Positions 46,549 to 56,609 are shown, counted from the first letter of the stretch. The stretch is DNA of 64,000 bases from an uncultured Alphaproteobacteria bacterium (GCA_945957365.1 CAMFKI010000013.1:1-64000); one strand, 5' to 3'. A program made the numbers and translations. The notes: a model not told the origin generated them from the letters alone.

Positions 46549-47352
46549 TCAATCACCATTGATGAATTTGCGGATGGCCGCTGCGGTCCCATCCACGATG
46601 AGGTCGACACCCTTCTGACCGAGTGCGGCGGAGGCGCGCGCCGGCGAGCCGCCATAGACGCCGTTTTCCGGGCGGGCCGCGGCGGCTTCTCCGAGCTTGC
46701 CGGCCCGCACCATGTCGGGCGCCGTTGCGAGTTCCAGTGACGTGTCCGCCAGGGCCGCGTGGCTGCCGATCTCCGTATCCGGGAAGCCGGCGTCATGGAG
46801 TGCCGAAACATATTGGGTCTGGGTGATCTCGTAATACTGCCGCAGAGCGATGGCATGGGCTTTCTGCCCCCATTCCCTGTCGAGGGCTTCCGCAGCCGTC
46901 ACAAGGTCTCTCTGGTAGCCGCCGTGGTCTCCGATGAAGACGACATGGGTGAAACCCGCGTGCCGCAACGAACGTCCTGCTTCCTCGAGCATCCGGGTGA
47001 AGGTTGCGTCGGTGAGGCTGATCGTGCCGGGAAAGCGCATGTGCTCGGTGGGAGGATCGATGTTGCCTTCGGGCACATAGGCCACCACCGGTGCGACCAG
47101 CGTGTTGCCGACCTTCTCCGCGATCAGCCGGGCGAGAATGCCCACCCGCGCATTGTGCTTGCCGAGTGCCATGTGCGGACCGCTCTGCTCGGTTCCGCCG
47201 ATCGGAACGATGACCGTTGTCTCGCCGCCGGCGATCGCCGACTGCAACTCGGTCCAGGTCATGTCTTCGAGCATGACCTCTGCCCGGACTGGCAGTGCTG
47301 TCAGAAAGAGGATCGCTGCAATGATGATGGGCCTCGCCATGGACGCGCTCAT
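46549..47352 (-). CDS. Exported creatininase-family amidohydrolase
   Basis: This is a 267-residue protein with a signal peptide ending after VRA near residue 24, unusual in a family that is normally cytoplasmic. The metal site is atypical: EQSGPHMALGKHN (55-67) in place of the canonical E-x-H...D pattern, with S57 at the usual histidine and H66 near the usual aspartate. GDHGGYQ (141-147) is the second half of the site. The enzyme probably hydrolyses a cyclic or linear amide in the periplasm. An ATG 12 bases further in is an alternative start. Confidence 0.82.
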   Translation of the reverse strand: MSASMARPIIIAAILFLTALPVRAEVMLEDMTWTELQSAIAGGETTVIVPIGGTEQSGPHMALGKHNARVGILARLIAEKVGNTLVAPVVAYVPEGNIDPPTEHMRFPGTISLTDATFTRMLEEAGRSLRHAGFTHVVFIGDHGGYQRDLVTAAEALDREWGQKAHAIALRQYYEITQTQYVSALHDAGFPDTEIGSHAALADTSLELATAPDMVRAGKLGEAAAARPENGVYGGSPARASAALGQKGVDLIVDGTAAAIRKFINGD

Positions 47353-47662
47353 ATCACTGGACCGGGCGCAAATTCAATTTGCCCTGCGCCGGGTACGGAT
47401 TTTTCCGCGCATTGGGCCCGCCCATTATGGGCTCACGAATGCTCGCCAGCCCGGCGCGATCCCATCCCGGACTCCTTGCGGTGCGGGCCGAACACACCAG
47501 TGCCACCGAAGACGGCGGTTTCACCCACCAGGGCCGGGGTCCCTCGCATCCGCGAGGCGGATAGGATTTTCTGCCGTTTCCTATAAGCTTCCCGCCCGCC
47601 GGGCGAACGGCAAGGATTTTCAGTGTCACTTTGGTTCTGCCGGCGCACCATTCGGAAGGAAG
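47353..47662. other. Gene-poor gap
   Basis: This 310-base stretch lies between the creatininase start and the small frame that precedes the efflux adaptor gene. I see no convincing coding sequence, repeat or RNA. It should contain the divergent promoters for the creatininase operon and the efflux operon. Confidence 0.5.
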
Positions 47663-47869
47663 ATGATGCCCACCAACCAATTGAAAATGTCTGAGCGGCA
47701 TCCCGCGCAGCCCGCTTCACCGCCCCTGTCGGTCGGTGTCGGAATCACGCCCGGCGCGGCAAACTTCGAAATTGGACATCTTGCCGACGGAATCACTGAC
47801 GATTGTGCGTCCATCTTCCATCCCGCGACCTTCCTCCCAATCCTCCGTGATGTACAAGTAAGCCAATGA
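47663..47869 (+). CDS. Possible small protein translationally coupled to the efflux adaptor
   Basis: This is a 68-residue frame. Its ATG is preceded by GGAAGGA at about 47654-47660, a spacing that is short for that ATG and better for the ATG three bases on. Its TGA overlaps the next ATG in the common ATGA form. No family, membrane segment or signal is seen. It may be a leader peptide for the efflux operon, or chance. Confidence 0.3.
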   Translation: MMPTNQLKMSERHPAQPASPPLSVGVGITPGAANFEIGHLADGITDDCASIFHPATFLPILRDVQVSQ

Positions 47870-49140
47870 AATCGCTTGTTAAATTTTTCATCTTTGGTCT
47901 GGTTATCCTGGCCGGCGTCGCCCTGCTCCGTCCGGGCCTTGCCGCGCAGGGGCTCACCTATGCGCCAGCGTCAATACAGGCATGGTTCGGCCAGTCGGCT
48001 GCGGAGCCGGGCAAGGACGCCAAGAAACAGAAGGACGGGTCGTCGCACGCGGCCGGTGATGATCAGCGCAAGGGCAGTGGCGCGATTGCCGTCTCGGTCG
48101 CCGCCGCCAGGTCCGGAACGCTTCCCGTGGTCGAGCGCACCTATGGCATGCTGCAGTCGCCGGCCGTGGTTCAGCTGGGTTCGCGCATTACCAGCCAGGT
48201 AACGTCGATCAACCTCAAGGAGGGCGCCACGGTCAAGGCCGGCGACCTGCTGCTGACGCTCGACGACCGCGCCCCACAGGCCCAGCTCGCCAAGGACAAG
48301 GCAGCCCTTGCCAAGGACCAGGCGCTGCTCGCCAGCGCCACGGCTGACCTCCAGCGGGCGCGCACGCTGGTGCAGAAGCAGGCCGGCACGCAGCAGGCCT
48401 TCGACCAGGCGCTGGCGGCCCAGCTTGCCGCGCAGGCCAATGTCGAGGCCGACAACGCCGCCATCGATGCCGACGAGGTGCAGTTGGGATTCACCCGCAT
48501 CACCGCGCCGATCGACGGGCGGCTGGGCAGCATCCCGGTTTCGGTTGGCGATCTCGTCACCTCTGGGCAGAACGCCACCACCCTGATGACGGTCACGCAG
48601 ATGAAGCCGCTCAAGGTGACCTTCCGCCTGCCGGAGTCGGTACTCGATTCCCTCCGCGCCGAAATCGCGGCCGGCACACAGGTCAATGTCGGCGTCATCC
48701 GCATGGGTGAAACCAAGCCCTTCGTCGAAGGCAAGCTCGACTTCATCGACTCGTCGGTCGACAGCGCGTCCGGCACAATCGGCCTCAGCGCGACCATCGC
48801 CAATGAAGACCTCGCGTTGTGGCCCGGCCAGCACGTGAACGTGGAGGTAGAGCGCGCGCCGCTCTCCTCCCAGGCCCTCATCCCGACGGTCGCCCTCCAG
48901 CCAGGTCAGCAGGGCAGCTTCGTCTGGCTCCTCAAGGACGACTCCACCGTCGCGCCCCAGGTGGTCACGGTAGAGCGCAGCGAGGGCGGGGTAAGCGCCA
49001 TCTCCGCAGGCCTGCACACCGGCGACAAGGTTGTCGTGGAAGGCCAGCTGCGCCTCGCGCCCGGTGCCAAGGTCAAGGCCACCGAGCAGGCCGAGAAGCT
49101 CGCCGACGAGTCATCGCAACAAGGCACCGCGACGCCATGA
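47866..49140 (+). CDS. RND efflux periplasmic adaptor (MdtA/HlyD-like)
   Basis: This is a 424-residue membrane-fusion protein with an N-terminal membrane anchor (VKFFIFGLVILAGVALL), a lipoyl-like domain (GSRITSQVTSIN, GDLLLTLDDRAPQAQLA), a helical hairpin (about 130-200), a beta barrel and a membrane-proximal domain. It would link an RND pump to an outer-membrane channel. It overlaps the pump gene by ATGA. Because the pump is interrupted, the adaptor may be unused or serve another pump. No outer-membrane factor is present. Confidence 0.92.
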   Translation: MKSLVKFFIFGLVILAGVALLRPGLAAQGLTYAPASIQAWFGQSAAEPGKDAKKQKDGSSHAAGDDQRKGSGAIAVSVAAARSGTLPVVERTYGMLQSPAVVQLGSRITSQVTSINLKEGATVKAGDLLLTLDDRAPQAQLAKDKAALAKDQALLASATADLQRARTLVQKQAGTQQAFDQALAAQLAAQANVEADNAAIDADEVQLGFTRITAPIDGRLGSIPVSVGDLVTSGQNATTLMTVTQMKPLKVTFRLPESVLDSLRAEIAAGTQVNVGVIRMGETKPFVEGKLDFIDSSVDSASGTIGLSATIANEDLALWPGQHVNVEVERAPLSSQALIPTVALQPGQQGSFVWLLKDDSTVAPQVVTVERSEGGVSAISAGLHTGDKVVVEGQLRLAPGAKVKATEQAEKLADESSQQGTATP

Positions 49141-52100
49141 ACCTCTCGGAGTTTTGCATCCGCCGCCCGGTGGCGACCATCCTGATGTCGGTCGCCATCG
49201 TGATGGGCGGCATCTTCGCTTACCTCCAGTTGCCTGTCGCCGCCCTGCCGCGCGTCGACTTTCCGGTCATCAACGTCAGCGCCTCGCTGCCGGGCGCGTC
49301 GCCCGCGACCATGGCCTCCTCCGTCGCCACCCCGCTCATCAAGCAGTTCGCGACCATCGCCGGCATTGACTCGATCTCGACCTCAAATGCCATCGGCTCC
49401 ACCTCGATCGCCATCCAGTTCGCGCTCGACCGCAACATCGATGCCGCCGCCCAGGACGTGCAGTCGGCGATCGCGCGCGCGGCACGCCAGCTGCCGGACG
49501 ACATGCCCTCACCGCCCAGCTTCCGGAAGGTCAATCCGGCGGATGCGCCGATCCTGCTCCTGGCGCTGAAGAGCGACACGGTGCCGCTGACGCAGCTCGA
49601 CGCCTTCGCCGAACAGGTCATCAGCCCGACACTGTCGACGCTCGATGGCGTCGCCCAGGTGATGATCTTCGGCAGCCAGCAATATGCCGTGCGCATCGAG
49701 ATCGATCCCTCGGCCCTCGCGGCGCGCGGCATTTCGCTCGGCCAGATGCAGAGCGCCATCGCCGCCGCCAACCGCAACACCCCGCTCGGCACCTTGCAGA
49801 ACCGGGAACAGCAGCTCACGATCACCGCCAACACCCAGCTCGACAATGCGGCCGACTTCGCCAATCTCGTGCTCGCCCAGCGCAACGGCAGCCCGGTGCG
49901 GCTGGGCGACGTCACCCGGGTCATCGACAGCGTGTCAAACAACCAGTCGGCCAGCTGGCATGACGGCACCCGGGCCATCATCCTCGCCATCCAGCGCCAG
50001 CCGGATGCCAACACCGTCGCCGTGGTGGACCGGGTGAAGGCCATGTTGCCGCAATTCGCCTCGCAGCTCCCGGCGGCCGCGAGCCTCGAGCTGCTGAATG
50101 ACCGCTCGGTCTCCATCCGTGCATCGCTGTCGGATGTCGAGCACACGCTGGCGCTGACCATCGGTCTCGTGATCCTGGTGATTTTCGCCTTCATCCGCCG
50201 GCTATGGGCCACGCTGATCCCGACCATCGCGGTTCCGGTCTCGATCATCGGCACGCTCGGCATCATGTATGTGCTCGGTCTCTCGATCGACAACATCTCG
50301 CTCATGGGCCTCACGCTCTCGGTGGGCCTCGTCGTCGACGATGCCATCGTGATGCTCGAGAACATCATCCGTCATATGGAAGAAGAGGGGCAGGGCGCCT
50401 TCGAGGCCGCGCTTGCCGGCTCGCGCGAGATCGGCTTCACCATCCTGTCGATCTCGGTTTCGCTGGTCGCGGTGTTCATTCCCGTGCTCCTGATGGGCGG
50501 TGTCATCGGCCGCATCTTCAATGAATTCGCCGTCGTGGTGACGGCGTCGATCCTGATCTCGATGTTCGTGTCGCTGACGCTGACGCCGATGATGGCCTCG
50601 CGCCTGCTGCGCCATGCGCCCGGCGAGGCCGCCCGGGAATGAATTCTGGGCCGGACGCTGGAAGGTGCGTTCGACCTGCTGCTCGCGGGCTACCGGGCGC
50701 TTCTCGGCGTCTGCCTGCGCCATCGCTTCTGGGTGTTCCTGGTCTTCGTCGCCAGCCTCTTCCTCACCGTCCACCTCTTCCAGACGATTCCCAAGGGCTT
50801 CTTCCCGCAGGAGGACATCGGCCAGCTGCAGGTGACGACGCAGGCCCGCCAGGATATTTCCTTCGATGCCATGGTCGACCTGCAGAAGAAGGTGGAGGCG
50901 GTGTTCCGGGCGTCGCCCTATGTGGCCCATGTCGTCAGCAACGTCGGTGGCGGCAACAACAGCTCGATGAATTCCGGCCGCCTCTTCGTGGAGCTGAAGC
51001 CCAAGGACCGCCGGCCGCCGCTGCCCGTGGTGATCGGCAGCCTGCGCAAGAGCCTCAGCGGCATTCCCGGCATCAACGCATTCATCACGCCCACCCAGAA
51101 CCTTTCGGTCGGCGCACGCAGTTCGGCCAGCGCCTACCAGCTCGTGGTGCAGGCGCTGGACAGCGATGCCCTCAATTCTTTCTCCCAGAAGCTCCAGCAG
51201 GAGATGCAGCAGGATCCGGCCCATTTCACCGACGTGACGACCGACCTGCAGAACAACGCCATCGAGGCCCACCTCGTGATCGACCGCGACAAGGCGGCAG
51301 CCCTGGGCGTCGGCAGCGATATCCTGCGCTCCACGCTCTATGGCGGCTTCGGCTCGCAGCAGGTCGCAACGATCTACACCGCGACCGACAGCTATGACGT
51401 GATCATGGAACTCGACCCCAACATCGCCTGGACGCCGGAACGGCTGCGGGCGATCGAGGTGCAGGGCGCCAACGGCACGCTGGTGCCGCTCGAGACCTTT
51501 GCCCGCATCGACACCGTGGCAGGCCCGCTCACGGTGAACCAGCTTGGCCAGCTGCCCGCGGTCACGCTCTCCTACAACCTGCCGGACGGCGTGTCGCTCG
51601 GCGACAGCATCGCTGCCATTGACCGCATCAAGGAGAAGATCGGCGTGCCCGCCGGCGCCTCGACCACCTTCTCGGGTACCGCCAAGACCTTCCAGGATTC
51701 GGCAGCCAACCAGGGCCTGTTGATCCTCGGCGCCATCCTCACGATCTACATCGTGCTGGGCATGCTGTACGAAAGCTTCATCCATCCGCTCACCATCCTG
51801 TCCGGCCTTCCGGCCGCGGCGGCCGGCGCGCTCGCGACGCTCGAATGGTTCGGTTTCGACCTGTCGCTGATCGCGGTGATCGGCCTGCTCATGCTCATCG
51901 GTATCGTGAAGAAGAACGCCATCATGATGATCGACGTGGCGCTGACGCTGGAGCGTTCGGGCACTGTGCCGGTCGAGGCGATCAGGCGGGCCTGCCTCAT
52001 GCGCTTCCGGCCGATCATGATGACGACGCTCGCCGCCCTCATGGGCACGCTACCCATCGCGCTGGGTGCGGGCGCCAGCGCCGAATTGCGCCAGCCCCTC

Positions 52101-52274
52101 GGTGTGGCAGTCGTCGGCGGCCTCATCGTGTCACAGACCCTGACGCTCTTCGTGACGCCGGTCCTCTATCTTTACATGGAGGATCTTGCCGGATTTCTGC
52201 GTCGCATCGGCTCGCGCAAGTCGCGCAAGACCGAAGCGCAGCTGCCGACGCAAGGCGCGGGCCAGGAGCAGTGA
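49137..52274 (+). pseudogene. RND multidrug efflux permease (MdtB/MdtC-like), broken by one in-frame TGA
   Basis: The frame encodes a full AcrB-family pump of about 1045 codons, but codon 502 (50640-50642) is TGA. The 501 residues before it (FCIRRPVATILMS start, proton-relay VGLVVDDAIVMLEN in span four) and the 543 residues after it (FQTIPKGFFPQEDIGQLQ, IGLLMLIGIVKKNAIMM) are collinear and in the same frame, with no other damage. A single base change from Trp, Arg or Gly would explain it. GTG at 50733 could restart the second half, but half-pumps of this kind are not expected to work. A sequencing error cannot be excluded. Confidence 0.85.
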
Positions 52275-52340
52275 CCAGCCGGACACGATGAGGATGGGAA
52301 CGGGCCGATCCTGCTGAGTTTTCGATAGGCGTTCTGGACT

Positions 52341-53345
52341 CTACGAGGGGGCGCCCATGTCGGTTCGGGGCCTCCGTCTCACCGAGCGCAGTCGAAAGCC
52401 GTAACGCCGTGAAAACGCGCTCGACAGCGCGGATGCGCTGGCAAAACCGCATCTCAGCGCTACCTGCCCTATCGGCAATGGCGTATGCGTTACCAGATCG
52501 CGTGCGCGCGACAGGCGCAGGTGCTGATAGTATCGGCCGGGAGGCATGCCGACATGATCATCGAACAGCCGCGCCATGGTGCGCAACGTCAGTCCCGCCT
52601 CACGCGCAATTTCGTCGAGCGTCGCAGGATGTTCCAACCTCGACGCCATGATGGCCATGCATCTGTGGATCGTGGCCGGCAGGCCCGACGACATGCCTTC
52701 CGCGTGGTGCCAGGGCATCGCCGGTCGGGCAAGGTCGTGCAGGAACATGGACGCCACGTCGAATTTCACGCTCCGTCCGAAGCGGGCGGATATTTCGGCC
52801 AGGATCAGGTCGAGCGCGGTGGAGGCACCGCCACAGGTCAGGAATTGCCCATCCCGGACATGCCGATCCGGAACGACCGTGACATTGGGGAACAGTTCGG
52901 CAAATTCGACCAGCAACTGCCAGTGCAGCGTCGCCTTGCGGCCGTCGAGATAGCCTGCTGCCGCCAGAAGCCAGGTGCCCGTGTCTGCCGCGATCACCGT
53001 CTTGGCCCGCTTCGTGAGGCGCAGCGTCCTTCTGAGCGATGGCTTCTGCGCGTCCGCGCGGAACTCGTCCCCGCCGATCACGATGAGAATGTCGCAGGCC
53101 CTGGCCTCGGCACGTGGCATGTCGGGCGCAATGCGCAAACCGCTCGAACTGAGAACGGGCGCATCGTCGTGGGAAAAGATCGTCCATGTCAGCTCCGCGC
53201 GCGTTTCGTCGCGGACGACGCGAAGAGGCTCCAGCAGGCAGGCCAGCAGCATGTTCGAGAAGGCGTCGAACAGGAGGACGTTAACGGTCAGCCGGGGCGG
53301 TGGCAGAATACGTGGCATTTTTGGCAGTTTTGCACAAATCGCCAC
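52341..53345 (-). CDS. GlxA-type AraC regulator with DJ-1/PfpI domain
   Basis: This is a 334-residue protein. The N-terminal DJ-1/PfpI-like domain spans about residues 15-185; the position of its usual nucleophilic cysteine is threonine (DTGTWLLAAAG), so it is a sensor and not an enzyme. The C-terminal AraC domain has LDEIAREAGLTLRTMARLF and IGQVALRCGFASASALSSA. Relatives such as CdhR and GbdR regulate carnitine and betaine breakdown. GTG 53345 has GAGG upstream; ATG 53318 is an alternative. It is divergent from the CoA-transferase gene across 44 bases. Confidence 0.9.
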   Translation of the reverse strand: MAICAKLPKMPRILPPPRLTVNVLLFDAFSNMLLACLLEPLRVVRDETRAELTWTIFSHDDAPVLSSSGLRIAPDMPRAEARACDILIVIGGDEFRADAQKPSLRRTLRLTKRAKTVIAADTGTWLLAAAGYLDGRKATLHWQLLVEFAELFPNVTVVPDRHVRDGQFLTCGGASTALDLILAEISARFGRSVKFDVASMFLHDLARPAMPWHHAEGMSSGLPATIHRCMAIMASRLEHPATLDEIAREAGLTLRTMARLFDDHVGMPPGRYYQHLRLSRARDLVTHTPLPIGQVALRCGFASASALSSAFSRRYGFRLRSVRRRPRTDMGAPS

Positions 53346-53389
53346 AGTGGGTAACCTCTAGCCTGAGGTGGCTAACGGCGGAGACCCCC

Positions 53390-55870
53390 ATGACCGACAG
53401 ACCACTTTCCCACATTCGCGTACTGGATTTCGGGCACTACCTTGCCGGACCCCTGGTCGGCATGATGTTTGCCGACATGGGCGCGGAGGTGTTCCGCGTC
53501 GATCCCCCGGGCGGGCCGAAGTGGCGTGATCCGGCCTTCGACATGCTGTCGCGTGGCAAGAAGGCCATCACGCTGGACCTGAAGACCGAAGGCGGCCGGA
53601 GGCTGGCGCTCGACCTCGCGGCGCGCTCCGACCTGGTCATCGAGAATTTCCGGCCGGGCGTCATGACCCGGCTGGGTCTCGGGCCGGAGGACCTCGCAGC
53701 GGTGAATCCGCGCCTGGTCACTCTGTCCCTGCCGGGCTTTGCCACGGCCGATCCCGAACTTGCTTCGCTGCCAGCCTGGGAGGCGGTGATTGCCGCGCGG
53801 ACCGGGCAATTCACCGACATGGGGCTCAACCGCCGGCTGATGGGGATCAACCCGTCCTTCACGCCCCTCGGGCTTGCCTCCGCCTATGGCGCGGCCTTCG
53901 GCGCCATGTCGGCGCTGTTTGCGCTCAACGCCCGCGACCGGAACGGCGGCGAGCACATCGAAGTGCCGCTCGCATCAGCCCTGTTCGAGGGCCTGGCCTA
54001 CAACAGCGAGCAGATCGAAAATTATCCGGAGCGCTACAAGTCGCCGCGCGAGGTCGAGCTGGAACGCCGCGCCGCCGAGGGCCTCCCGCTCAACCTCAGC
54101 TATGCGGAGCTGGGCGAGTTCCTCGATCCGTTCTACCGCATCTACCGCTGCGCCGATGGTCGCGGCTTCTATGTCGTGTCCTGCTCCATCGTCATGCACC
54201 CGCGCCGCGTGCTGCAGGTGCTTGGGCTGGGGGACCTGGCCAGGACCCTCCCGGACTTCGATGCCTATCTCGATCGGAAGGACTGGCCGGATGAATGGGC
54301 CATGCGCAACTATCCTGTCGGCAAGCGCGATCGGGCCCGCCTCGGCGCGGCCATGCAGGAGGCCTTTCTGACCAGGCCATCGACGGAATGGGAAATTCTG
54401 TTTGGCGTCGGGAAGGCCCCTGCCACGGCGCAGCGCAGCACCCGGGAGTGGCTGAATGATCCGCATGCGCTTGCCTCCGGCCTGGTGCTCGAGGTGAATG
54501 ACCCGCGTCACGGGCGCATGCGGCAGATGGGCAATGTCGCCTGGATCGCCGGAGACGAGGGCGCACTCCGCAAGTCCCCCGGTCCGGCTGTCGATGATGG
54601 CCGCGCCCGGATACCCAACGTCCTGAAGGAACCGGCGCGGTCGCACGCGGCTGCGGCAGACCAGCGGCCGTGGCTCGCGGGGCTGAAGGTTCTCGACCTG
54701 ACCAATGTCATCGCCGGGCCCACCATTGGGTCCACGCTCGCGCGCTTCGGTGCAGAGGTCACATCGGTCCAGCCGGTGTCGCCCTCCGTCGATCCATGGA
54801 ATGCCGTGGTCTTCGGCCTGCACGGTCACCGCGGCAAGCAGAGCCTGCTGCTGAACCTCAAGAGTACGAAGGGCCAGGAAGCCCTCGCCCGCCTCATCGC
54901 CCAATCCGACGTGATCACGATGAACGGCACCGACGCGCAGCGCGATGCGCTGGGCCTGACACCGCAACGCCTGGCGCACGTCAATCCCCGCCTCATCCTG
55001 GTTCAGCTCGACGCCTTCGGCGGACCTCGGCGAGGACCGAAATCCGATCATCTGGGATATGATGACCTGGTGCAGGCAGCGACTGGCGTCATGACGCGTT
55101 TCGGCGGCGGGCCCGATACCCCGGAAGAACATGCCCACTTCGGAACGATCGACGTCCTGACCGGCTATTGCGCCTGTGTCGCGCTGGGCGCAGCGCTGGA
55201 GCGTCTGCGCGTCACGGGGGTCGGCGGCGTCGCACGCGCCGCACTCGCGGCCAGCGGCGAGATGATCCAGGCGCAGTTCATGTATGACCATCCTGGGCGC
55301 GCACCGTTCGACGAGCCTTCGGGGCGTGAGGTCCGCGGCTGGGGGCCATTCTATCATTGCTACCGGGCGGCCGACGACTGGATGTTCTTCGCAGCGCCAA
55401 CCGAGCGCCGGGATGCTTTGCGTCATGTGCCGGAGCTCGAGGACCTTGCGGCGATTCCGGAAACGGACCTTGCAAATGCCTTGGCCGAAAGGTTCTCGCA
55501 GCATCCGGTCGCGCACTGGGCATCGCGCCTCGCGGGACGTTCGGCAGCTGTCGTGCCGCTCGGCTCGCTGCAGGCCAATCGCGATCAGTCACTGCAGCTG
55601 GAAAGCGCCGGCGCCATCGACATTCGCAAGTCGACTTACCGCGCCATCCGCCACGACAGGCATCCGATGGGCCGCTGGGTCGATCTCGCTGCACCAAATG
55701 CCGTGCGCCCGCGCTTCGCACCCATCGTCATCCCCGGACATGCCCCGAAGTATGGCGCCGAAACCCGGGCCATCCTCGCGCACATCGGCTACAGTGACGA
55801 TGACATAGACGCGATGATCGCCTCGGGCGACGCGGCAGAAAGTTGGTCCGTCCGCTACCTGCCGGAGTAG
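53390..55870 (+). CDS. Tandem CaiB/BaiF family CoA-transferase (two domains)
   Basis: This is an 826-residue protein made of two class III CoA-transferase domains, about 5-400 and 425-826, each with the family start (VLDFGHYLAGPLVGMMFADM; VLDLTNVIAGPTIGSTLARF). The catalytic aspartate is visible only in the second half (D588 in GTIDVLTGY). The first half has LGLASAYGAAFG at that place, with no acid. It would exchange CoA between carboxylic acids. The adjacent GlxA-type regulator points to a carnitine- or betaine-like substrate, but this is inference. ATG 53390 gives the usual start. Confidence 0.9.
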   Translation: MTDRPLSHIRVLDFGHYLAGPLVGMMFADMGAEVFRVDPPGGPKWRDPAFDMLSRGKKAITLDLKTEGGRRLALDLAARSDLVIENFRPGVMTRLGLGPEDLAAVNPRLVTLSLPGFATADPELASLPAWEAVIAARTGQFTDMGLNRRLMGINPSFTPLGLASAYGAAFGAMSALFALNARDRNGGEHIEVPLASALFEGLAYNSEQIENYPERYKSPREVELERRAAEGLPLNLSYAELGEFLDPFYRIYRCADGRGFYVVSCSIVMHPRRVLQVLGLGDLARTLPDFDAYLDRKDWPDEWAMRNYPVGKRDRARLGAAMQEAFLTRPSTEWEILFGVGKAPATAQRSTREWLNDPHALASGLVLEVNDPRHGRMRQMGNVAWIAGDEGALRKSPGPAVDDGRARIPNVLKEPARSHAAAADQRPWLAGLKVLDLTNVIAGPTIGSTLARFGAEVTSVQPVSPSVDPWNAVVFGLHGHRGKQSLLLNLKSTKGQEALARLIAQSDVITMNGTDAQRDALGLTPQRLAHVNPRLILVQLDAFGGPRRGPKSDHLGYDDLVQAATGVMTRFGGGPDTPEEHAHFGTIDVLTGYCACVALGAALERLRVTGVGGVARAALAASGEMIQAQFMYDHPGRAPFDEPSGREVRGWGPFYHCYRAADDWMFFAAPTERRDALRHVPELEDLAAIPETDLANALAERFSQHPVAHWASRLAGRSAAVVPLGSLQANRDQSLQLESAGAIDIRKSTYRAIRHDRHPMGRWVDLAAPNAVRPRFAPIVIPGHAPKYGAETRAILAHIGYSDDDIDAMIASGDAAESWSVRYLPE

Positions 55871-55899
55871 CGCACCCACGCTTCATTGAATGCCGCGAA

Positions 55900-55916
55900 T
55901 CTAGAATCATTCTAAG
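55900..55916. promoter_or_regulatory. ICE-like palindrome (probable Irr site) before the bfr operon
   Basis: The 17 bases contain TAGAAT-C-ATTCTA, a perfect dyad, and match the known rhizobial ICE motif (TTTAGAA, N3, TTCTAAA type) at 14 of 17 positions. It lies in an AT-rich gap about 95 bases before the first gene of an iron-storage operon. Irr represses bfr-type genes under low iron in alphaproteobacteria. Confidence 0.65.
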
Positions 55917-56009
55917 TAATTGATATTAAGAAACAATATCTTGCAATCTCGCGCGCATCTGATATCCGATAAAAACACTCGGAATAATCCGCTAGGGCGT
56001 GATAGAAGC

Positions 56010-56609
56010 ATGATGTTCAACAGCCGAGAATTGCTTGCCCGTGCGCCAGAACGTCTTGTCCTCCTCGGATACCGCAACATGATGTCGGCCTATGAGTTCG
56101 GTGACACGGCGAGCTGGGAAGAAATCTGGCGCAGCTTCATTCTCGACCTCGGTGTCCCGGCGGCGCGCCGAACTGCCGGCGAAGTTCAGTACTGGATGCG
56201 CGCCATCCGGGCCAATGCCGGGCGCGCGCTCGGGTTCTATCCACATCGATGCTTTCGACTTTGTGACGATGAATGCATTGCGGTGAGCCTCGTCGCAGCC
56301 GCACAGTCGGGTGACGACGAAGCTGGCCTGTTCGCAGCGGCTATGCTGACCGGAACGGCCGAGCAGTCGCGCAATGATGACATCTGGCATGCTTCATCGC
56401 ATCTCGCGGCCGCTTTGCAGGGCGCGGGGCGAAGCCTCAGCGCTTGCCCGCGCACCATCATCCACGCGTTGTGCTCCGAAGAATTGGGCATCATGACTAC
56501 ACCGGCACCGACGGTATCTGCCATCACTCTGTTGAATCGCGCTGAAGATGTTCCACAACTGCCTCGCGCGATCCTGGGCACCACGGCGTCGAACGAGGGT
56601 CACAGATGA
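56010..56609 (+). CDS. Hypothetical protein, first gene of the bfd-bfr operon
   Basis: This is a 199-residue protein with no signal or membrane segment. ATG 56010 (followed at once by a second ATG) is a guess; no good ribosome site is seen. It contains four cysteines, three in the C-terminal part (RCFRLCDDE, LSACPRT, HALCSEE), which could bind metal. It overlaps bfd by ATGA, and the shared ICE-like site means it is iron-regulated. I do not recognise the family. A role in iron storage or release is inferred only from the operon. Confidence 0.65.
   Translation: MMFNSRELLARAPERLVLLGYRNMMSAYEFGDTASWEEIWRSFILDLGVPAARRTAGEVQYWMRAIRANAGRALGFYPHRCFRLCDDECIAVSLVAAAQSGDDEAGLFAAAMLTGTAEQSRNDDIWHASSHLAAALQGAGRSLSACPRTIIHALCSEELGIMTTPAPTVSAITLLNRAEDVPQLPRAILGTTASNEGHR

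Noticed and set aside
47433..47720. 95-residue frame on the minus strand in the gap before the efflux operon
   Set aside because: Composition is low complexity and basic, with no ribosome site and no family resemblance.
50640..50642. TGA as selenocysteine or other recoding in the RND pump
   Set aside because: RND pumps do not use selenocysteine at this loop and I see no supporting hairpin right after it; a nonsense mutation or base error is simpler.
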